Positions 53,590-63,841 of a DNA stretch of 64,000 nt are shown one piece after another. The stretch comes from Dyella monticola. Its GTDB lineage: Bacteria > Pseudomonadota > Gammaproteobacteria > Xanthomonadales > Rhodanobacteraceae. Where the stretch lies: NCBI RefSeq assembly GCF_003363155.1, contig NZ_QRBE01000001.1, positions 62,001 through 126,000 of the forward strand. Reading direction: 5' to 3'. Below the pieces are notes generated by a model, which searched no databases, was not told where the DNA came from, and saw only the letters and a program-made list of their open reading frames with translations. Numbering within the stretch: position 1 is the first letter of the stretch; every line of letters starts with the position of its first letter. A program made the position numbers and the translations under genes.

Positions 53590-54315
53590 ATGGGTAGAGG
53601 CCCGTCCATCGAAGGTCGCAAGAATGCCGAAGACGCCAAGCGCGCCAAGGTGTTCACCAAGCTGATCCGCGAAATCACCGTCGCCACGCGTGCCGGCGTG
53701 CCGGACCCAGCGCTCAACCCGCGCCTGCGTACGGCCGTGGACAAGGCGCTGACCGCCAATATGTCCAAGGACACCATCGAGCGCGCCATCAAGCGCGGCT
53801 CCGGCGCGGATGGCGGCGCGAAGATGGAAGAGCTGCGTTACGAAGGCTACGGCCCGGGCGGCATCGCGCTGATCATCGAATGCTTCACCGATAACACCAC
53901 GCGCACCGTGGCCGATGTGCGCCACGCGCTCACCAAGCATGGGGGCAACCTTGGCACCAGCGGTTCGGTGGCGTTCCAGTTCACGCGTTGCGGCGAACTC
54001 GTGTTCACCACGAACGGCGATGCGGCGGCAGAAGAAAAAATCCTGGAGGCGGCACTTGAGGCTGGTGCCGACGACGTGATCAACGAGAACGGCGAAAGCA
54101 CCGTGATCTGCGCACCGGAGAATTTTGAATCCGTGCAGCAGCAACTCATCAACGCGGGCCTCGATGCGCAGCACGCGGGTGTGGTGATGCGCCCGAACAA
54201 TCGCACGGCAGTGGCGGGCGAAACGCTGGAAACGCTCACCGATCTGCTCGAAAAACTCGATGGCCTCGATGACGTGAGCGAGGTCTATCACAACGCCTTG
54301 CTACCGGCTGAGTGA
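53590..54315 (+). CDS. YebC/PmpR-family DNA-binding regulatory protein
   Basis: 241 residues. The start [20 protein letters not shown] differs slightly from the usual MAGHSKW but the rest is typical: [67 protein letters not shown]. Members act as transcription regulators or relieve ribosome stalling at proline runs. It precedes ruvC, a conserved neighbourhood. There may be a second YebC elsewhere, since the altered N-terminus is seen in paralogues. Confidence 0.92.
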   Translation: MGRGPSIEGRKNAEDAKRAKVFTKLIREITVATRAGVPDPALNPRLRTAVDKALTANMSKDTIERAIKRGSGADGGAKMEELRYEGYGPGGIALIIECFTDNTTRTVADVRHALTKHGGNLGTSGSVAFQFTRCGELVFTTNGDAAAEEKILEAALEAGADDVINENGESTVICAPENFESVQQQLINAGLDAQHAGVVMRPNNRTAVAGETLETLTDLLEKLDGLDDVSEVYHNALLPAE

Positions 54316-54337
54316 TCGGCTTCCAAGCCGCTTCTCA

Positions 54338-54859
54338 ATGATCCGCATCATCGGCATCGACCCAGGCAGCCAGCGCACCGGCATCGGCATCGTGGATGTC
54401 GATGCTGCGGGCAAGCTGTCGCATGTTTTTCATGCCGCCTTGATGGTCGCCGATGAAGAGACGTTCACGCTGCGCCTGAAGCGTATCTTCGACGGTATAG
54501 ATGAAATCATCGCCACGCATCGCCCTGTCGAGTGCGGCATCGAGCGCGTATTCATGGCGCGCAATGCCGACTCGGCGCTCAAGCTCGGACAAGCGCGCGG
54601 CGCAGCGATTTGCGCGGTGGTCCATCGCGGTATCGCCGTGCACGAATACGCGGCGACCGAAGTGAAGAAGGCGGTGGTCGGTGGCGGCCGCAGCGACAAG
54701 ACGCAGGTACAGCACATGATTGGTGTACTGCTCGGGCTCAAAGGCCCGATTCAGGCCGACGCAGCCGATGCGCTGGCGATTGCCGTGGCGCATGCGCATA
54801 CGCGCGCCAGTCTCGAACGCGTGGGCATTCCACGCACTGCATGGAGACGTCGCCGATGA
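54338..54859 (+). CDS. ruvC: Holliday junction resolvase RuvC
   Basis: 173 residues. [19 protein letters not shown] supplies the first catalytic Asp, [20 protein letters not shown] the Glu, and [16 protein letters not shown] the two C-terminal Asp residues. It cuts four-way junctions made by RuvAB. It overlaps ruvA by 4 bases. Confidence 0.96.
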   Translation: MIRIIGIDPGSQRTGIGIVDVDAAGKLSHVFHAALMVADEETFTLRLKRIFDGIDEIIATHRPVECGIERVFMARNADSALKLGQARGAAICAVVHRGIAVHEYAATEVKKAVVGGGRSDKTQVQHMIGVLLGLKGPIQADAADALAIAVAHAHTRASLERVGIPRTAWRRRR

Positions 54860-55452
54860 TCGGCCGCCTAAGAGGCATCCTGATATCCAAGCAGCCGCCG
54901 TGGCTGCTGGTGGAAGTCGGTGGCGTGGGCTACGAATTGGAAGCGCCCATGTCCACCATCTACGACCTGCCGGCTACCGGTAAGGAAGTCACGCTGCTGA
55001 CTCATTACGCGGTGAAGGAAGACAGCGTGGCGCTCTACGGTTTTTTCCATGAAGCCGAGCGCGCATCGTTCCGCAATCTGCTCAAGGTGAGCGGGATCGG
55101 CGCGAAGACCGCACTGGCCGTGCTTTCGGGTGTCTCCACGCAGGATTTCGCCCGGCTGGTGCAAGCAGGCGATGTCGTGGCGCTTACCAAGATTCCAGGC
55201 ATCGGCAAGAAAACGGCCGAGCGGATCATCGTGGAGCTGCGCGATCGCGTGGATGGCTTGGGCGTCGGCGTGGCAAGCCTCGCTGCAACATCCGGCGCGC
55301 CGCTCGACCCTGCTGCCGAAGCCACCGTGGCGCTGCAACAGCTCGGCTACAAGCCTGCCGAAGTAAGCCGCCTGGTGCAGAAGGTGGCCGAACCCGGCGA
55401 CAACGCCGAAACCATTATCCGCAAGGCGCTGCGCGCCGCACTCGGGAGTTGA
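54856..55452 (+). CDS. ruvA: Holliday junction DNA-binding protein RuvA
   Basis: 198 residues. [20 protein letters not shown] begins the OB domain; the two helix-hairpin-helix motifs are [19 protein letters not shown] and [20 protein letters not shown]; the C-terminal RuvB-contact domain starts at [18 protein letters not shown]. The tetramer holds the junction for RuvB. kup begins 3 bases after its stop and ruvB follows kup. Confidence 0.96.
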   Translation: MIGRLRGILISKQPPWLLVEVGGVGYELEAPMSTIYDLPATGKEVTLLTHYAVKEDSVALYGFFHEAERASFRNLLKVSGIGAKTALAVLSGVSTQDFARLVQAGDVVALTKIPGIGKKTAERIIVELRDRVDGLGVGVASLAATSGAPLDPAAEATVALQQLGYKPAEVSRLVQKVAEPGDNAETIIRKALRAALGS

Positions 55453-55455
55453 TTC

Positions 55456-57357
55456 GTGGGTCAAGACATTCATCAGGGAGTGAGCGAGGGGGATAGCCGC
55501 AAACGGCTCGCTGTCTTGGCGCTGGGCGCCATCGGTGTCGTTTACGGCGACATCGGTACCAGTCCGCTGTATACCTTGCAGACCACGTTGAGCTATGAGG
55601 GCAAGATGCCGCATCCGGACAGCATCTACGGAGTGCTGTCGCTGATCTTCTGGGCGCAGATCATCGTGGTGTCGCTGAAGTACGTGCTGTTCATCATGCG
55701 CGCCGACAACAAGGGCGAGGGCGGCATCATGGCGCTGATGGCGCTGGCGCTGCGCGGCGTGGGCGGAAAGCCCCGATTGCGCTGGCTGCTGGCGATCATC
55801 GGTATCTTCGGTGCTGCGTTGTTCTACGGCGATGGCGTGATTACACCCGCGATTTCGGTGCTCTCGGCGGTGGAAGGCGTAAAAGTGGCGGCGCCGGCGC
55901 TGGGGCACTGGGTGATGCCGGTGTCGGCGGTCATCCTGTTCTTTCTGTTCGCCCTGCAAAAACACGGTACCGATCGCGTAGCCAAATTGTTCGCACCGGT
56001 GATGGTGGTGTGGTTTATCGTCATTGCGCTGATCGGTTTGCACAATATCGTGCAAACGCCGGAGATTTTGCGTGCAGTGTCGCCGCACTATGGCCTGCAC
56101 TTCTTTGTGCGGCACGGCTGGGGCGCTTTCGTCGCGCTGGGCGGCGTGGTGCTGGCTTTGACCGGCGCCGAAGCGCTGTATGCGGACATGGGGCATTTCG
56201 GCAAGCGGCCCATTCGTGTGGCTTGGTTCTACTTCATCCTGCCGGCGCTGGTGCTCAACTACTTTGGCCAGGGCGCCCTGCTGCTGCGCGATCCGGCTGC
56301 CATCGACAATCCGTTCTTCAAAGCAGTGCCGTCGATGTTTCTGTATCCGATGATCGGCCTGGCGACGGCCGCCACGGTGATTGCATCGCAGGCGGTCATT
56401 TCCGGCGCGTTTTCGATGACGCGCGAGGCAATGTCGCTCGGCTATTCCATGCGCATGCCGGTGGTGCATACGTCGCGTGAGATGTCGGGGCAGATCTTCG
56501 TGCCGTGGATCAATGCGTTCCTGCTCGTCATGGTGTTGGTCGCCGTGGTGGGTTTCGGCAGTTCGGACGCATTGAGCGCCGCTTACGGTATCGCCGTGAC
56601 GGGTACGATGAGCATCACCACGATTCTGGCGTTGTTTGTGGCGCGCCATCAGTGGCGTTGGCGCTTGCCGTTGCTCATCCTGGTGGGTGCGTGTCTGCTC
56701 ATCATCGATCTGTCGTTCTTTGGCGCGAACCTGCTCAAAGTCGAAGCGGGTGGCTGGTTCCCGCTGGTGCTGGGCCTGGGCGTGTTCGTGGTGATGACGA
56801 CTTGGCGCCGCGGTCGCGAGCTGGTGGTGCGCGAGATCAAGCAAGGTGGCCTGGCATTGCAGCCGTTTATCGAAAGCATCAGTCAGCATCCGCCCTTACG
56901 CGTGCCGGGCACCGCGGTGTTCCTCACCGCCAACCAGAATGCAGTGCCGCATGCCTTGCTGCATAACCTCAAACACAACAAAGTGCTGCACGAGCGCAAC
57001 GTCATGCTGACGGTGGAAATGCTCGAATCGCCTGTCGCGGACCCCGATGAACGCATCCACCTGTCTCCGATGGGCGGCAACTTCTGGGGGCTGGAACTGC
57101 GTTTCGGTTTCGCCGAGGACCCCAACATTCCGCTGGCGCTGTCCAAATGCGCCAAATCCGGCGTGCCGTTCGACCTGATGGATACCACCTTCTTCCTTTC
57201 GCGCGAGAACATCGTCGCCGACAAGCGCCGCCCCGGCATGGCGTTATGGCGCGACCGGCTGTTCGCCTTCCTGTCACGCAATGCACTGCCGGCGACGGCG
57301 TTCTTCCAGATTCCCGGCAATCGGCTGATCGAGCTGGGAACGCAGGTGGAGATTTGA
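55456..57357 (+). CDS. kup: Kup-family potassium uptake transporter
   Basis: 633 residues from GTG 55456. About 12 membrane helices begin with LGAIGVVYGDIGTSPLYTLQ, the family signature. LYADMGHFGKRPIRVAWFY and NYFGQGALLL follow, and there is a C-terminal soluble tail of about 170 residues. It is a proton-coupled potassium transporter of the inner membrane. It is placed between ruvA and ruvB, with a spacing that suggests cotranscription with the repair genes. Confidence 0.95.
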   Translation: MGQDIHQGVSEGDSRKRLAVLALGAIGVVYGDIGTSPLYTLQTTLSYEGKMPHPDSIYGVLSLIFWAQIIVVSLKYVLFIMRADNKGEGGIMALMALALRGVGGKPRLRWLLAIIGIFGAALFYGDGVITPAISVLSAVEGVKVAAPALGHWVMPVSAVILFFLFALQKHGTDRVAKLFAPVMVVWFIVIALIGLHNIVQTPEILRAVSPHYGLHFFVRHGWGAFVALGGVVLALTGAEALYADMGHFGKRPIRVAWFYFILPALVLNYFGQGALLLRDPAAIDNPFFKAVPSMFLYPMIGLATAATVIASQAVISGAFSMTREAMSLGYSMRMPVVHTSREMSGQIFVPWINAFLLVMVLVAVVGFGSSDALSAAYGIAVTGTMSITTILALFVARHQWRWRLPLLILVGACLLIIDLSFFGANLLKVEAGGWFPLVLGLGVFVVMTTWRRGRELVVREIKQGGLALQPFIESISQHPPLRVPGTAVFLTANQNAVPHALLHNLKHNKVLHERNVMLTVEMLESPVADPDERIHLSPMGGNFWGLELRFGFAEDPNIPLALSKCAKSGVPFDLMDTTFFLSRENIVADKRRPGMALWRDRLFAFLSRNALPATAFFQIPGNRLIELGTQVEI

Positions 57358-57414
57358 TCGGGCGGGGGCGCTGCATGTGCCCCTGGAGCCCCCGGTCTCA
57401 GCCATAATCGCCGC

Positions 57415-58452
57415 ATGTCCGATCACCGCATCATCGCTGCTGCTGCTCACCTCGACGACGAAGCGCTCGAGGCGTCCATCCGTCCAAGGCGGCTGACCGA
57501 ATACCTCGGCCAGCAGGCGGTGCGCGAACAGTTGTCGATCTATATCGAAGCGGCGAAAAGGCGCGGCGGCGCGCTCGATCACGTGCTGATCTTCGGGCCG
57601 CCAGGCCTGGGCAAGACCACGCTCAGCCATGTGATCGCCAACGAGCTGGGCGTGAACATTCGCTCCACTTCCGGGCCTGTGCTCGAGCGTGCAGGGGATC
57701 TCGCCGCGCTGCTTACCAATCTCGAAAAGAACGACGTGCTGTTCGTCGACGAGATCCATCGTCTCTCGCCGGTGGTGGAGGAAGTGCTCTACCCGGCGAT
57801 GGAAGATTTCCAGATCGACATCATGATCGGCGAGGGTCCGGCCGCGCGCTCGATCAAGCTGGATCTGCCGCCGTTCACCCTGATCGGCGCGACCACGCGC
57901 GCGGGGCTGCTCACGGCGCCCTTGCGCGATCGTTTCGGCATCGTCCAGCGGCTGGAGTTTTATTCGCCCGACGAGCTCACTGCGATCGTGCGTCGCTCGG
58001 CACGCATTCTTGGTATTCCCTGCGATGTAGATGGTGCGCAGGAAATCGCGCGTCGCGCGCGTGGCACGCCGCGCATCGCCAATCGGTTGCTGCGTCGTGT
58101 GCGTGATTACGCCGAAGTGCGCGCCAGCGGCCACATCACCCACGAGGCGGCGAACGCCGCGATGGACATGCTCAAAGTCGATGCCGAAGGCTTCGACGAA
58201 CTGGACCGCCGCCTGCTCGCCATCATCATCGAGAACTTCGACGGCGGCCCGGTCGGCGTGGAATCGCTGGCCGCCGCGCTAAGCGAAGACCGCGGCACGC
58301 TCGAAGACGTGGTCGAACCGTATCTGATCCAGCAAGGCTTCCTGATCCGCACCGCGCGCGGCCGCATGGCCAGCGCAAAGGCCTGGCGTCACCTCGGCCT
58401 CACGCCGCCAACTCCGCGACAGTCTCCGGATTTATTTGGGGATGGTGCTTAG
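57415..58452 (+). CDS. ruvB: Holliday junction branch-migration ATPase RuvB
   Basis: 345 residues. [20 protein letters not shown], Walker [20 protein letters not shown], Walker [17 protein letters not shown], sensor [20 protein letters not shown] and the winged-helix end [13 protein letters not shown] are present. It drives branch migration with RuvA. 57 bases separate it from kup. Confidence 0.97.
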   Translation: MSDHRIIAAAAHLDDEALEASIRPRRLTEYLGQQAVREQLSIYIEAAKRRGGALDHVLIFGPPGLGKTTLSHVIANELGVNIRSTSGPVLERAGDLAALLTNLEKNDVLFVDEIHRLSPVVEEVLYPAMEDFQIDIMIGEGPAARSIKLDLPPFTLIGATTRAGLLTAPLRDRFGIVQRLEFYSPDELTAIVRRSARILGIPCDVDGAQEIARRARGTPRIANRLLRRVRDYAEVRASGHITHEAANAAMDMLKVDAEGFDELDRRLLAIIIENFDGGPVGVESLAAALSEDRGTLEDVVEPYLIQQGFLIRTARGRMASAKAWRHLGLTPPTPRQSPDLFGDGA

Positions 58453-58465
58453 CTGGTCGGCGTTC

Positions 58466-58777
58466 TCAAGGTGATCGCCACCATACGACAACGCTTGCAG
58501 TCCAAAGCGCCAAGCCGAGATAACTAACGGCGCGTATCAAAGGCTCTGGGCGGTATTCGGAGGTTTTAAACCCCTGGTAAATCTCTCCGAGAGTGGCGTT
58601 CAATTTGGCCGGACGTGGATGCTTTCTGAAGGCTTCAGCCCATGCCAAACAGAGGAAGCCGCCAGCGCCGAGATAGGAAGCCGGCGATCCTTTCCCCTGG
58701 TAGAGGGTCGATGCTGTGCATGCCAAAGAAACAAATACCCACATCCATCGTGAATTCCATAGGCTTGAACTGGCCAT
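58466..58777 (-). CDS. small membrane protein of unknown function, possible immunity protein
   Basis: 103 residues from ATG 58777 with GGAGAA 4 bases upstream. Hydrophobic segments lie at about 10-25, 33-47 and 83-99 (LIRAVSYLGLALWTASVVVW). No family recognised. It follows the exported glycine-rich protein gene after about 56 bases on the same strand, the layout of a toxin with a membrane immunity protein. That pairing is inference. The DNA is AT-richer than ruvB and ybgC on either side. Confidence 0.6.
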   Translation of the reverse strand: MASSSLWNSRWMWVFVSLACTASTLYQGKGSPASYLGAGGFLCLAWAEAFRKHPRPAKLNATLGEIYQGFKTSEYRPEPLIRAVSYLGLALWTASVVVWWRSP

Positions 58778-58833
58778 GATTTCTCCAAAGTTGACTGGTC
58801 GAGCAATAGATCACTCGACCTTGGCGTTTTAAC

Positions 58834-59376
58834 TTAGTAACAGCCTTGTGAGCCCCAATAAACTTCCATGGGTTCAAATTCGCCGAAATCGCCAGATGGA
58901 TTTCCGCTGCCGCTAATGGGATATCCAAACAAGGCATCAAACGAGGCTTGGTACTGGCCCTGCTTGATCTCACTCCATGATTGATTGGTTGCATCCACCA
59001 TGCCCGCGATCGTGCCGCCTATGGCGTCGCCTAGTGCCGGATCATATGTATCAATCAGGGAGTTGATCCCTGCGCCAATTAAGGCACCGGTTCCGTAAGC
59101 CGGCAGCAGCCGGCTTGCCGAGAACAAGCCTGTTTCCGCGATGGCACTTTTTACGCTCAGGTTGCCAATCGGGGCAGTACGAAATTCTAAATAGATGTCG
59201 TAAAGCGTCATATCTATGTTTGGAGCAGGACCTGCCATGGGCGACATTAAGTCGGGCGATGACAAGGCATCGACAGGATCCAGGGTAGCTATCTTCGCAT
59301 TGAAAGAGTTTCGAACATTAGATGACGTTAGATGATGCATATGCTTCGACGGCTGTTTGGACTGGCTCGGCGCCAA
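58834..59376 (-). CDS. glycine-rich hydrophobic protein, unknown; N-terminus probably frameshifted
   Basis: The readable frame gives about 168-180 residues (ATG 59340, or TTG 59376). A hydrophobic, glycine-zipper-like stretch GTGALIGAGINSLIDTYDPA followed by GDAIGGTIAGMVDATNQ could insert in membranes, and the C-terminus ends GSQGCY. The next frame upstream starts at ATG 59435 behind AAAGGGG and reads MKKSYFIASASLLVASG, a clear signal peptide, which breaks off out of frame. A third frame (FGAEPVQTAVEAYASSNV) would bridge the two. The original gene was therefore probably 58834-59435, an exported protein now broken by two frameshifts. No family recognised. Confidence 0.5.
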   Translation of the reverse strand: MAPSQSKQPSKHMHHLTSSNVRNSFNAKIATLDPVDALSSPDLMSPMAGPAPNIDMTLYDIYLEFRTAPIGNLSVKSAIAETGLFSASRLLPAYGTGALIGAGINSLIDTYDPALGDAIGGTIAGMVDATNQSWSEIKQGQYQASFDALFGYPISGSGNPSGDFGEFEPMEVYWGSQGCY

Positions 59377-59435
59377 ACACTTTGACCGCTTGCAACGAGC
59401 AATGAGGCAGATGCAATGAAGTACGATTTTTTCAT
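59330..59435 (-). pseudogene. detached signal-peptide start of the glycine-rich protein gene
   Basis: ATG 59435, with AAAGGGG 6 bases upstream, opens a 35-codon frame beginning MKKSYFIASASLLVASGQS. It has a basic start and a hydrophobic core as in Sec signals. It ends after SRRSICII, overlapping the following frame. The 297 bases from here to ybgC (59436-59732) show no further gene; a leader and promoter for ybgC must lie there. Confidence 0.5.
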
Positions 59436-59732
59436 TTTTGCCCCTTTACCATTGGTCGATTAAAGCTGTTGTCTTGGCACGGTTCATATAAAAATGACCG
59501 GAGAACGTGCTAGTCCAGCTTGCAATGGGCGAACAAAATCAAGAAGTAGTGAGGTCTGTCGTTTCTTGTAGTCCTCTCGTCCGACAGAGATGGGAATTCC
59601 CTTGTTGCTACTGGCGGTCGTATGAGGGGTGGTCCGCCATGCATATCGAAGGAATGACCCTGGGGCGACCCGTCTCTGCTGCGGGGCATCTGTTAAGCTT
59701 CGAGATCACTCCTTCTCTGCCATTGACTCGCC

Positions 59733-60146
59733 ATGCTCTCCTCATTCCACTGGCCAGTACGCGTCTACTGGGAGGATACCGACGCCGGCGGCGTGGTGTA
59801 TCACGCCAGTTACCTGCGCTTCCTCGAACGCGCCCGTACGGAATGGTTGCGTGGCCTGGGTGTAGACCAGCTGGCGTTCAAGGAGGCCACCGGGCTGGCT
59901 TTCATGGTGCACCGGATGGAGATCGACTTTCTCAAGGCCGCCCTGCTGGACGATGAACTGACGGTCAGCGTGGCAGTCAAAGAGCGGCGTTCAGCCAGTA
60001 TTCTTTTCGCGCAAACGATCAGCCGGGCCGATGGTGCCGTGCTTATCCAGGCGCAGGTTCGCGCGGCATGCGTGGATCTGAAACGGATGCAGCCCGCGCG
60101 GATTCCGCAAGACATTACCGGCCGGATCGATCACGTCCCGGCCTGA
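59733..60146 (+). CDS. ybgC: acyl-CoA thioesterase YbgC of the Tol-Pal locus
   Basis: 137 residues, hot-dog fold. VYWEDTDAGGVVYHASYLRF carries the catalytic Asp of the 4-hydroxybenzoyl-CoA thioesterase group, followed by ERARTEWLR. First gene of the conserved ybgC-tolQ-tolR-tolA-tolB-pal cluster. It probably acts on phospholipid-related acyl thioesters. Confidence 0.94.
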   Translation: MLSSFHWPVRVYWEDTDAGGVVYHASYLRFLERARTEWLRGLGVDQLAFKEATGLAFMVHRMEIDFLKAALLDDELTVSVAVKERRSASILFAQTISRADGAVLIQAQVRAACVDLKRMQPARIPQDITGRIDHVPA

Positions 60147-60191
60147 TCCAGATATTTACGACATACCCATGTGGTGGAGAACCCCCAAGCC

Positions 60192-60875
60192 ATGAACGGT
60201 GGATTGAACGTTTTCGAGATCGTTGCGGACGCCAGCTGGCCAGTGAAGCTAGTGATGCTGGTGTTGCTGGTGCTCTCCTTCATGTCCTGGGTGATCATCA
60301 TCCGCAAGTACTCGCAGCTCAAAGCAGCGATGGGCAATGCCGAGTCCTTCGAGGAGCGCTTCTGGTCCGGCGCGGATCTGGCGCAGCTGTTCCGCGAGGT
60401 GAGCAACGGTGGCGATAGCGGCGGCATGGAGAGCATCTTCGAGTCGGGCTTTCGCGAATTCGTGCGGCAACGTCAGCGCCGTGGCAGCGACATGCCCACC
60501 GTGATCGAGGGTTCCGAGCGCGCCATGCGCGTGGCCGGCACCAAGGAAATCGGCTTGCTGGAACGCAATCTGGAATTTCTGGCCAACGTCGGTTCCATCA
60601 GTCCGTACGTGGGCTTGTTCGGCACCGTGTGGGGCATCATGGGTGCCTTCCAGGGCCTGGGTGAGATGAAGGACGTCACCATCGCCGTGGTTGCGCCGCA
60701 CATTTCCGAAGCACTGATCGCCACGGCCATGGGCCTGTTCGCCGCCATTCCGGCAGTGTGGGCGTACAACCGTTATGCCAACAAGGTCGAGCGCGTCGCA
60801 TCGCGTTACGAGGTGTTCCAGGAAGAGTTCTCGTCGGTGCTGCAGCGTCAGATCCAGATCGACGACAACCACTAA
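60192..60875 (+). CDS. tolQ: Tol-Pal proton-channel subunit TolQ
   Basis: 227 residues from ATG 60192 (GGTGGAG 12 bases upstream); GTG 60171 would add seven residues. Three membrane helices: the first in VKLVMLVLLVLSFMSWVIII, then the pair in YVGLFGTVWGIMGAFQGLG and HISEALIATAMGLFAAIPAV. With TolR it uses the proton gradient to energise TolA for outer-membrane constriction in division. Confidence 0.95.
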   Translation: MNGGLNVFEIVADASWPVKLVMLVLLVLSFMSWVIIIRKYSQLKAAMGNAESFEERFWSGADLAQLFREVSNGGDSGGMESIFESGFREFVRQRQRRGSDMPTVIEGSERAMRVAGTKEIGLLERNLEFLANVGSISPYVGLFGTVWGIMGAFQGLGEMKDVTIAVVAPHISEALIATAMGLFAAIPAVWAYNRYANKVERVASRYEVFQEEFSSVLQRQIQIDDNH

Positions 60876-60890
60876 GCGAGGCCCGCGATC

Positions 60891-61323
<433 letters not shown>

Positions 61324-61337
<14 letters not shown>

Positions 61338-62262
61338 CGCCAAGGGCACGCCGCTCGCGGTCGTCCTATCGGCCGTTCTCCATCTGGGCATCGTCGCCTT
61401 CCTGTTCCTGGCACTGCTGCCGTGCACGACGTATGAGAAGTTTCTCACCGCGTTGCACTTGCCCAACCCGATTACCTGCACGCCGCCACCGCTGCAGCTC
61501 AGCGGGCCGCCGATCGAGGCCACGCTGATCGGCAATACGGCTGCGCCGCCGCCTAAGTCGGTGAAGGTCAAGCCGATCCCCAATACCGTGCCGCCGCCAC
61601 CTTCGATACCGCCGCCGCCGCCGCCGCAGGTGGAGCAGCCCAAGGTGAGCCAACTGCCGCCGCCGCCCGAACATCCGGATGTGGTCGATCAGGAGCGCGT
61701 GGTGCAAGAGGCCCTGCAGAAAGCCGAGGACGCCAAGAAAGAGCAGGAAGAAAAAGAGCGCCAGCGCCAGGCAGAATTGGACGCCCAGGCGGCCAAAAAG
61801 AAGGCCGAGCAGCAGAAGGTAGATGAGCTGTTCAAGCAGCTCGATGCCGCCTCGGCCCAGACACAGAAGGCCGATAGCAAGGCCAAGCAGGCCAAACAGC
61901 AGCTGGCTGACCTGAAAAATGCCCAGCTCAACGGGCAGGAGAACCTGCCGAACGCGCCACAAACCCAAACCGGCAACAATTCCAACAGCACGCTGCTATC
62001 GCAATATTTGGCGGCGATTCAGAACGCCGTCACGCAGAATTGGATCAGGCCGGATAACATGCCGGACGCGCCATGCGTGGTTCACATCGTGCAGATTCCT
62101 GGCGGCCAGGTGCTGAGCGCCAAGGCATCGGCGAACTGCCCCTATGACGCGGCGGGCAAGAAATCCGTGGAGGATGCCGTGCTGCGTGCGCAGCCGCTGC
62201 CCTACCAGGGATTCGAAAAAGTTTTCCAGCGTGACATCAATTTCACCTTCAGACCGCAATGA
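61324..62262 (+). CDS. tolA: Tol-Pal spanning protein TolA
   Basis: 312 residues. One N-terminal membrane helix (VLSAVLHLGIVAFLFLALL), a proline-rich segment (about 80-115), a charged Ala/Lys/Glu/Gln coiled coil (about 120-200), and a globular C-terminal domain with WIRPDNMPDAPCVVHIVQIP that contacts Pal and TolB. The coiled coil is shorter than in enterobacteria, where TolA exceeds 400 residues. It is coupled to tolB by a 4-base overlap. Confidence 0.93.
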
Positions 62263-63593
62263 GCAAGTCACCCATGCGCAGATCATCCCGATCGCTATTC
62301 ACCCTCATGCTGCTGCTGATCGCAGCGCTGGTTGCAGGCCCCGCTTTTGGCCAGGCGTTGAACGTACAGATCGTCGGCGGCATCAAGTCCGCTACGCCGA
62401 TCGCGGTCGTGCCATTCGCCCAAACGGGTGCGCCGCTGCCCACCGATGTGGCCGACGTAATCCGCAACGATCTCAACCGCTGCGGCAAATTCCGCTCGTT
62501 GGCAGTGAGCGAGATCGTCGAGCAGCCGAGCCAGGGCTCGGACATCAAGTTCGCCACCTGGCGTCTGCTCAAGCAGGATTACATCGTGATCGGCCGCATC
62601 AAGGATGCCGGCAATGGCATGGTGTCGGTCGAATACGAGCTGTGGGACGTCAACCGCCAACAGCGTCTGCTGGGTGGTGCCATGCCGCCGGCGTCCATCA
62701 GTGACCTGCGCAGCGTGGCGCACCAGATCGCCGATGCCATCTATCAGCAGATCACCGGCGTGCGCGGTGCGTTCTGGACGCGCATTGCCTACATCACCAT
62801 GGTCGGCACCGGCAACAACGCCAACTATTCGCTGATCGTGGCCGATTCGGACGGCTACAATCCGCAGGTGGTGGCGCGCTCGCACGAAGCGCTGCTGTCG
62901 CCCAAGTGGTCGCCGGATGGCTCCCGTATCGCATACGTATCCTTCGAAAGCGGCAACTCGGCCGTCTATGTCCAGAACGTCACGACGGGTGCGCGTCAGC
63001 TGATTTCTGGCCGCGCCAAGGGCATCAACAGCGCGCCAGCCTGGTCGCCGGATGGCAGCAAGCTGGCCTTGTCCTTGTCATATACGGGCAATCCGGAGAT
63101 CTATGTCATGGACCTGGCCAGCCGCCAGGAAACCCGCCTGACCCGCAGCCTCGCCATCAATACCGAGCCGGTCTGGTCGCCGGATGGCCAGAGCATCTAT
63201 TTCACCTCTGACCGCTCTGGACGCCCGCAGATCTATCGCATGCCGGCCACGGGTGGCACACCCGAGCGCATCTCCTTCCAGGGCCAGCAGAACCTGGACT
63301 CCAACATTAGCTACGATGGCAAGCAAATTGCCATGGTGCAGGCCAACGGGAACGTGTATCGTATCGCCATCATGGACCAGAGCCTCGGTGGGCAGGTGCG
63401 CTTCATCTCGCCCGGTCCGATTGACGAATCGCCAAGCTTCGCGCCGAACGCCAGCATGTTGATCTACGCCGCCACCGATGGAGTCCGAGACGTGCTTTAT
63501 GCCGTTTCGAATGATGGCATGGTGCGTCAGCGCCTGGCGCTCGCCGATGGCAACGTCCGCGAGCCGGCCTGGGGACCTTATCGCAAGCAGTAA
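62259..63593 (+). CDS. tolB: periplasmic Tol-Pal protein TolB
   Basis: 444 residues. A signal peptide (LMLLLIAALVAGPAFGQA), an N-terminal anticodon-binding-like domain (VVPFAQTGAPLPTDVADVIR), then a six-bladed beta-propeller whose blades carry repeated SPKWSPDGSRIAYVSFESG-type motifs (APAWSPDGSKLALSLSY, EPVWSPDGQSIYFTSDRSG). It shuttles between Pal and TolA. Confidence 0.96.
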   Translation: MSKSPMRRSSRSLFTLMLLLIAALVAGPAFGQALNVQIVGGIKSATPIAVVPFAQTGAPLPTDVADVIRNDLNRCGKFRSLAVSEIVEQPSQGSDIKFATWRLLKQDYIVIGRIKDAGNGMVSVEYELWDVNRQQRLLGGAMPPASISDLRSVAHQIADAIYQQITGVRGAFWTRIAYITMVGTGNNANYSLIVADSDGYNPQVVARSHEALLSPKWSPDGSRIAYVSFESGNSAVYVQNVTTGARQLISGRAKGINSAPAWSPDGSKLALSLSYTGNPEIYVMDLASRQETRLTRSLAINTEPVWSPDGQSIYFTSDRSGRPQIYRMPATGGTPERISFQGQQNLDSNISYDGKQIAMVQANGNVYRIAIMDQSLGGQVRFISPGPIDESPSFAPNASMLIYAATDGVRDVLYAVSNDGMVRQRLALADGNVREPAWGPYRKQ

Positions 63594-63841
63594 ATCCAGC
63601 CGGTCGCGCCTGAAGGCGGGGCCGGATGTCCGAGGAGGGGCTCGGGACGCATAAGCGTCCCGGCCAAGGCGGGCGTGGCGCTTTGCCATGCCTGTTTTAG
63701 GGGCCTCTGCAGTACAATGCGTGGCCTTAGTTTGTCGCAGTAAGAAAAAACAAAACAACAGCCGGTTCACCGGCGATGGCTGTCCCTAACCGAAATCGTC
63801 ATTGTCTGTCGGAAATCAAACCCGTTTGAAGGAACGTCACC

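Noticed and set aside
58834-59376. Glycine-rich protein as a cytoplasmic protein starting at TTG 59376
   Set aside because: No ribosome-binding site precedes that TTG, whereas a good site and a signal peptide start lie at 59435 in another frame. The short start is probably an effect of frameshift.
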